Below, in pieces: positions 25,274 through 27,069 of a stretch of 27,069 nt of DNA. Within the stretch, counting starts at the first letter, position 1; the number at the start of each line of letters is the position of its first letter. The DNA is from Cyanobacteria bacterium RUI128 (GTDB taxonomy: Bacteria > Cyanobacteriota > Vampirovibrionia > Gastranaerophilales > Gastranaerophilaceae), in the NCBI GenBank assembly GCA_024695725.1, contig JAILHQ010000036.1:1-27069 (forward strand), written 5' to 3'. Made by a program: the position numbers and the translations under genes. The notes beneath the pieces are model-generated. The model was given only the letters and a program-made list of their open reading frames with translations, made no database searches and was not told the origin of the DNA.

Positions 25274-25975
25274 ATGTTAAAAAAAACTTTATCGATAATA
25301 TTAACAATACTCATACTAAACCTGACATACACACCTGCCTTAGCAGGCAATAAATCACACAAGGTGAAAGATGTAATCGTTGCATCTTTCGTAAATGATT
25401 TAAATGTGAATAAATCAACAAAAGGTCAAATTGTACAGTTTGTAACTACTGAAGATTATGTTAATGACAATAACCAAAAAATACCAAAAGGCACAGTTTT
25501 TCAAGGAAAAATAAAATCAATAAAACACAGCCGCTGGGCATTCAGAAGAGCTAAAGCTCATATTATAGTTAAGCAAATGACTTTACCTAACGGACAAATA
25601 TACAAGGTCAGAGGTTTTACAAAACCAAGAGCATTAAAAGGTTCTATGCTTGGTAATATCGGTAAAGGAATTATTATGACACCTGTTGCCTTAGTAACAA
25701 TAGTAGGCGGTGGTGTAGTGATTTTAGTAGAGGCCGTAACTATCGTAGGTCTTGTTGCGGTTGCGCCGACAGGTTACGCAATATGCGGGGCAGTCGGGAA
25801 AGAAACAAAAGGATTAAACTGCAAAGTTGAAAAAGGACGTTACATCCCGATAAAATTTAATAGAGGTCTGCCTGTCGAACCGACAGTCACTCAAGGCACT
25901 CCGGTAAAACTGGATAATGATGAAGAAATACAAAATCCTCAAACAAGTGGTGATAAACAAACTGAAGAAGAATAA
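25274..25975 (+). CDS. secreted VirB10-like beta-domain protein with Gly-rich hydrophobic segment
   Basis: 233 residues; strong GGAGG seven bases before the ATG. Signal peptide 1-24 (ends ALA-G). Residues 35-120 have the pattern 'strand, K..G..V.F.T.. IPKGT.F.G.I', close in plan to the C-terminal domain of VirB10/TrbI outer-membrane proteins, although no type IV secretion genes are nearby. Residues 129-172 are hydrophobic and Gly/Val-rich (VTIVGGGVVILVEAVTIVGL), as a hairpin membrane insertion. Residues 188-201 read GRYIPIKFNRGLPV, almost the same as KGSIVPIKLNRGF in the SLH protein at 3909-5057. It probably acts in the envelope with the AsmA-like protein. Confidence 0.82.
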   Translation: MLKKTLSIILTILILNLTYTPALAGNKSHKVKDVIVASFVNDLNVNKSTKGQIVQFVTTEDYVNDNNQKIPKGTVFQGKIKSIKHSRWAFRRAKAHIIVKQMTLPNGQIYKVRGFTKPRALKGSMLGNIGKGIIMTPVALVTIVGGGVVILVEAVTIVGLVAVAPTGYAICGAVGKETKGLNCKVEKGRYIPIKFNRGLPVEPTVTQGTPVKLDNDEEIQNPQTSGDKQTEEE

Positions 25976-26007
25976 AAAAAGAGGGCTATTTAAGCCCTCT
26001 TTTTTTT
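25974..26007. terminator. bidirectional terminator
   Basis: A perfect stem GAGGGCT/AGCCCTC (25981-25987 with 25993-25999), loop ATTTA, flanked by seven A on the left and eight T on the right, which extend the pairing. It can end transcription from both the envelope operon (plus) and the convergent gene at 26006-26980 (minus). The minus gene's stop codon overlaps its right edge. Confidence 0.93.
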
Positions 26008-26980
26008 ACCATTGTATCCCACGGATCTCATTATATTTTTTAAACTGATACTTTTCCGATAACCTCTGAAAAGCTTTGTCAAAGAACCCCTGCGCATCCA
26101 TTGATTCTTTATAAACTTCGCTTTTCAGTTCTTGCTCCTTAAGACGGTTAAGCCTTACCGCAGATTCTTCTAACGGCATATTTTGATACGCACGGTACAA
26201 AACCGGATCTGTCACAAAACTGTCTGTCAGGTTGAACATACCGCCCATTTCTTTTGAGTCACCTTTCACATGCGCTTTGATGTGCGCCTGTTCAAGCAGG
26301 TCTGCTGCCTGATGAAACCTTGTTTCACCGCGCTGAGTATCGTTCATATAATCATTTGCAACCTTCTTCATCATAGGGATATCAACCCAGTCACCATGAG
26401 TATTTTCATTCAGTATTCTGGTTATATTATCCGCCTCAGATGTTCTTATTGTATCTATTTTAGACATTATGGTTTCGTCATTCAGATTTACCGACTCAAG
26501 CATTTCAGTAAATATACTTCTTCCGCCTGCTTCTGTTGACGGCATTTCTACCGCCTCATAAACAGGTTTACCCTCATTGTCAAAATGGGTAAAAATTTCT
26601 TTTGTTTTTTCAACTTCTGAAGACACCTCTGCCTGAGCGACAGGCGGTACTTCGTGGACCGGTTTAATTATTTCAGAAACTTCACTTACTTTTGGCGGTT
26701 CTGTTACTTTTTCACGAAGATCAGATAGCGGTGTCCCGAGTGTCGGAGGTTCTTTGTGTTCTACCGGGTTTCTAAGTTCAGGATTTTTTTTCAAAATTTT
26801 TGCTATTTTGCTCCTAAACGCATAACCACTCACCGCAAGAACTGCCGCCCCTGCGACATAAGGCATTGCCTTCATAAACTTTTCTTTACCTGACGATGAC
26901 TGTTCAGATTTTTCAGGTTGTTTTTGAGCTTGCGAGGTAAAATTAATTACACCAAACGACGACACAGGGCAGATTTTCAT
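26006..26980 (-). CDS. tagged single-pass membrane protein, 324 aa; unknown
   Basis: The N-terminus MKICPVSSFGVINFTSQAQK carries the tag NFTS at 13-16. After a Ser/Lys/Glu linker there is one membrane segment (PYVAGAAVLAVSGYAF, about 40-55) followed by basic residues. Residues 65-135 are a Pro/Glu/Val-rich flexible linker (EPPKVSEVSE, KPVHEVPPVAQ). Residues 145-324 are helical and charged with no motif I recognise. Positive residues (RSKIAKILKK) after the helix suggest the long C-terminal part faces the cytoplasm if the tag region is outside, or the reverse; this is unresolved. AGGA lies about ten bases ahead of the ATG, a weak ribosome binding site. Confidence 0.82.
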   Translation of the reverse strand: MKICPVSSFGVINFTSQAQKQPEKSEQSSSGKEKFMKAMPYVAGAAVLAVSGYAFRSKIAKILKKNPELRNPVEHKEPPTLGTPLSDLREKVTEPPKVSEVSEIIKPVHEVPPVAQAEVSSEVEKTKEIFTHFDNEGKPVYEAVEMPSTEAGGRSIFTEMLESVNLNDETIMSKIDTIRTSEADNITRILNENTHGDWVDIPMMKKVANDYMNDTQRGETRFHQAADLLEQAHIKAHVKGDSKEMGGMFNLTDSFVTDPVLYRAYQNMPLEESAVRLNRLKEQELKSEVYKESMDAQGFFDKAFQRLSEKYQFKKYNEIRGIQW

Positions 26981-27016
26981 ACACGTACATTCCTATAATA
27001 AACACTACACCTTTAT

Positions 27017-27060
27017 TTATCACTCATTTTCATAATTTTGTCAATTGTATGTGACAAAAC
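27017..27060 (-). promoter_or_regulatory. promoter of the tagged membrane protein with palindromic operator
   Basis: Minus strand: perfect -35 TTGACA (27045-27040), 17-bp spacer, -10 GATAAA (27022-27017). An 8-bp perfect inverted repeat TTTTGTCA/TGACAAAA (27037-27044 with 27053-27060, eight bases between) covers the -35 and the region upstream, as a repressor or activator site would. Regulator unknown. Confidence 0.5.
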
Positions 27061-27069
27061 ATTACAAAT

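Noticed and set aside
25274..25975. Type IV secretion component (VirB10)
   Set aside because: Only the general strand pattern matches; no other conjugation or secretion genes are present and the envelope operon context points elsewhere.

Overview
The window looks like chromosome of an uncultured gut-type bacterium of the non-photosynthetic cyanobacterial sister lineage (Gastranaerophilales / Vampirovibrionia, 'Melainabacteria'). The reasons are the 16S 5' end at the left edge, the AT-rich coding style, an S-layer-homology protein of the cyanobacterial type, a Gram-negative envelope gene set (LptF/G permease, AsmA-like protein, M48 protease), and several lineage-style proteins with a short N-terminal [NS]-[FY]-x-[AGS] tag. 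The placement is inferred from reading the sequence, not from a search.

Layout. 1-373 (minus): 16S 5' end, rRNA leader with a cyanobacterial-like boxA, and the rrn promoter; the operon runs leftward out of the window. 430-567 (minus): candidate structured small RNA with its own promoter. 609-1078 (plus): one doubtful and one convincing small ORF, the latter closed by a strong terminator. 1182-3797 (minus): an HExxH metallopeptidase-like protein and a TPR-glycosyltransferase. 3909-5057 (plus): SLH surface protein. 5059-7538 (minus): two tandem paralogues sharing a WCTK domain. 7727-14147 (minus): a 1191-residue RTX-repeat protein and secA. 14265-15116 (plus): M48 protease, overlapping tail-to-tail with a GNAT-like gene (15103-15915, minus).

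15916-16764 has no gene. It holds a GC-richer block with many perfect hairpins, then a Fur-like palindrome over the promoter of a 97-aa protein (16765-17058). 17124-18600 is an apparently autoregulated DtxR/MntR-type repressor with an unknown membrane-associated partner. 18666-20227 is a small membrane protein plus mtnA. 20355-25975 is an envelope cluster: LptF/G, a giant AsmA-like protein and a VirB10-like secreted protein, ending in a bidirectional terminator shared with a tagged membrane protein (26006-26980, minus).

Themes. (1) Envelope building and secretion: SLH, SecA, LptF/G, AsmA, M48. (2) Metal-responsive control around 16.6-18.6 kb. (3) A set of unrelated proteins (peptidase, two WCTK paralogues, GNAT, a membrane protein, perhaps the 97-aa protein) that share a short N-terminal tag, most of them without a clear Shine-Dalgarno. 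The tag set and the hairpin-rich block at 16.06-16.6 kb are the best candidates for something undescribed. No tRNA, CRISPR array, transposase, integrase or phage gene was seen.
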